Shown here: one piece after another, positions 62,670 through 64,000 of the stretch
How positions within the stretch are numbered: the first letter of the stretch is position 1
Layout of the letters: each line of letters starts with the position of its first letter
Source: Martinezella tropici
GTDB taxonomy: Bacteria; Pseudomonadota; Alphaproteobacteria; Rhizobiales; Rhizobiaceae
Reading direction: 5' to 3'
Length of the DNA stretch: 64,000 nucleotides
NCBI RefSeq assembly: GCF_008370325.1
Contig: NZ_VNIP01000006.1
Coordinates: forward strand, 372,001-436,000
Notes under the pieces: model-generated
What the model was told of the DNA's origin: nothing
Seen by the model: the letters and a program-made list of their open reading frames with translations, nothing else
Database searches by the model: none
Made by a program: the position numbers and the translations under genes

Positions 62670-64000
62670 ATGTTCGACAAATTCGTTTACCGCATGGCCT
62701 TGGCGCTGGTCGTCGGCTTCTGCCTGATGCTGGCGCTGACGGCGACGAGCCTGCGCGCCCAGGAGGACGCCCACGGCCTGATCAATTCGCTCGGGCAGGC
62801 CAATTTCCAGAAGGCCGGCGAGATCGTTCAAGATCTGGCGAAAACAGGTGATCCCAAAGTGGTGCCGGCATTGCAGGCCTTCTCGGACGGCGACCTCTAT
62901 ATAAGAAAATCCGACAACCAAGTGTTCATCGCCAAGTCTTCCGGCGACATGATGGATCTGGTGGATCCGCTGACCGGGCAAGCGGCCGGCCAGGAAGCCA
63001 AGGACAATCTCGGCAAGATCAAGATCAACAACAATCTGCGCCGCGCGGTTCGCGCGGCTCTTGGCGGTCTGACGCTGATGAGCCCGGATCGCGCAACGCG
63101 GCTCTCGGCCGCGCAATCCGTTTTGAAGGCCCCAAGCGCGGATTCGCTTGATGCCGTCGAGACCGCGCTGCAGAGCGAGAAGGACGGAGAAATTCGCGGC
63201 GTGCTTGAGCGCGCAAGGGCTGTTGCCGTGCTCGGTTCGGATCGCCCGGTGGAAGACAAGAAGGCGGCGATCGAGACGATCAAGAACGAAGGCGGCCGGG
63301 ATGTGATCGGCCTTCTTTCTTCTGTATCTGTTGATGATAGCCTCAAGCCGGATGTCGCTGCCGCCATTGCCGGCATTCAGGAGCAGTTGAAGTTCTGGGA
63401 TGCGGTGCAGAACGTCTGGTACGGTCTGTCGCTCGGCTCCGTGCTGCTTCTGGCTGCCATCGGCCTCGCCATCACCTTCGGCGTCATGGGCATCATCAAC
63501 ATGGCGCATGGCGAGATGGTGATGCTCGGCGCCTATTCGACCTTCGTGGTTCAAAGCATCATTCGGACCTCATATCCCCAACTGTTCGACTGGTCGCTGG
63601 CGATTGCGTTGCCGGTCGCCTTCATCGTCACCGGCGCCGTCGGCCTCGTCATCGAGCGCGGCGTCATTCGCTTCCTCTATGGCCGGCCGCTTGAGACGCT
63701 GCTTGCCACCTGGGGCATTTCGCTGATCCTGCAGCAAGCGGTGCGCTCGATCTTCGGGCCGACCAACCAGGAGGTCGGCAACCCCTCGTGGATGTCGGGC
63801 TCGTTCGACTTCGGCTATCTCTCCGTTACCTGGAACCGGCTCTGGATCATCGTCTTTGCGCTCGGCGTCTTCGTGGCGCTGTTGCTTCTCCTCAAGCGTT
63901 CAGCCTTCGGGCTGCAGATGCGGGCGGTGACGCAGAACCGGCGCATGGCGTCCTCGATGGGGATCCGCACATCCTGGGTCGATGCCTTCACCTTTGCGCT
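62670..64000 (+). CDS. urtB: Urea ABC transporter permease UrtB (partial, runs past window end)
   Basis: The gene starts at ATG 62670 after GAGGGGACAA and is open to the last base. An N-terminal leader and about 240-residue extracytoplasmic region precede the permease core (GLSLGSVLLLAAIGLAITFGV near residue 250, then NMAHGEMVMLGAYSTFV). Long N-terminal extensions are known for UrtB. It follows urtA directly; the rest of urtBCDE lies beyond the window. Confidence 0.92.
   Translation, partial: MFDKFVYRMALALVVGFCLMLALTATSLRAQEDAHGLINSLGQANFQKAGEIVQDLAKTGDPKVVPALQAFSDGDLYIRKSDNQVFIAKSSGDMMDLVDPLTGQAAGQEAKDNLGKIKINNNLRRAVRAALGGLTLMSPDRATRLSAAQSVLKAPSADSLDAVETALQSEKDGEIRGVLERARAVAVLGSDRPVEDKKAAIETIKNEGGRDVIGLLSSVSVDDSLKPDVAAAIAGIQEQLKFWDAVQNVWYGLSLGSVLLLAAIGLAITFGVMGIINMAHGEMVMLGAYSTFVVQSIIRTSYPQLFDWSLAIALPVAFIVTGAVGLVIERGVIRFLYGRPLETLLATWGISLILQQAVRSIFGPTNQEVGNPSWMSGSFDFGYLSVTWNRLWIIVFALGVFVALLLLLKRSAFGLQMRAVTQNRRMASSMGIRTSWVDAFTFA

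Noticed and set aside
1..64000. tRNA, rRNA, CRISPR arrays, insertion sequences and prophage
   Set aside because: No cloverleaf-like conserved arms, no regularly spaced repeats, no transposase or phage proteins were seen among the open frames.

Overview
This window reads as a continuous stretch of the main chromosome of a Rhizobium-type alphaproteobacterium (family Rhizobiaceae). The evidence is the chpT / receiver / ctrA / fliJ-like / sciP cell-cycle cluster, the purA - large membrane protein - rpoH order, the rkpK-lpsL pair, the liv/bra order with the binding protein last (braDEFGC-like), the urtAB start, and three intergenic mosaic repeats of the kind scattered through rhizobial genomes. 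The DNA is GC-rich and gene-dense. I see no tRNA, rRNA, CRISPR array, insertion sequence or prophage. Genus-level placement is inference from gene content.

Layout. 1-3.8 kb: the end of an RND efflux pump gene, then a beta-hydroxyacid dehydrogenase and an IlvD/Edd dehydratase in one operon. 4-9 kb: a PAS-GGDEF-EAL protein, a YeiH-type transporter with a divergent LysR regulator, and a DeoR regulator. 9-12.4 kb: a small kinase and a dimethylglycine/sarcosine dehydrogenase-like enzyme. 12.5-21 kb: housekeeping and detoxification genes (RDD protein, P-loop kinase, ung, a Phd/VapC toxin-antitoxin pair, an MhqO/MhqD-like pair, a DMT exporter, RidA, a VOC protein, a methyltransferase, a RutF-like flavin reductase). 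21-24 kb: surface polysaccharide precursor genes lpsL and rkpK. 24.6-34.4 kb: a GNAT protein, purA, a 784-residue low-complexity membrane protein, rpoH, rluD, an SpoU methyltransferase and a coiled-coil membrane protein. 34.5-39.4 kb: a DUF1134 exported protein and the CtrA control cluster. 39.7-48.5 kb: cysQ, the four-subunit sarcosine oxidase operon soxBDAG and a second dimethylglycine dehydrogenase-like gene. 48.8-54.4 kb: a complete branched-chain amino acid ABC transporter. 54.6-56.5 kb: a hydroxyacid dehydrogenase and an orphan beta-rich protein. 56.8-61.1 kb: a LuxR-type response regulator and a transporter-histidine kinase fusion, divergent from urtA and urtB (cut by the window end).

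How the genes work together. Two themes stand out. First, one-carbon and nitrogen scavenging: two GcvT-domain dehydrogenases and tetrameric sarcosine oxidase strip methyl groups from methylated glycines, while Liv and Urt importers bring in amino acids and urea. Second, cell-cycle control: ChpT passes phosphate to CtrA, SciP restrains CtrA, and an unusual single-domain receiver lies between them. The most unusual protein is the 1129-residue fusion of an NCS1 nucleobase permease, an eight-cysteine module, a histidine kinase and a receiver. It is probably translationally coupled to its LuxR response regulator and divergent from the urea transporter. Protein start sites were moved where a Shine-Dalgarno sequence or family length favoured another codon; each case is noted.
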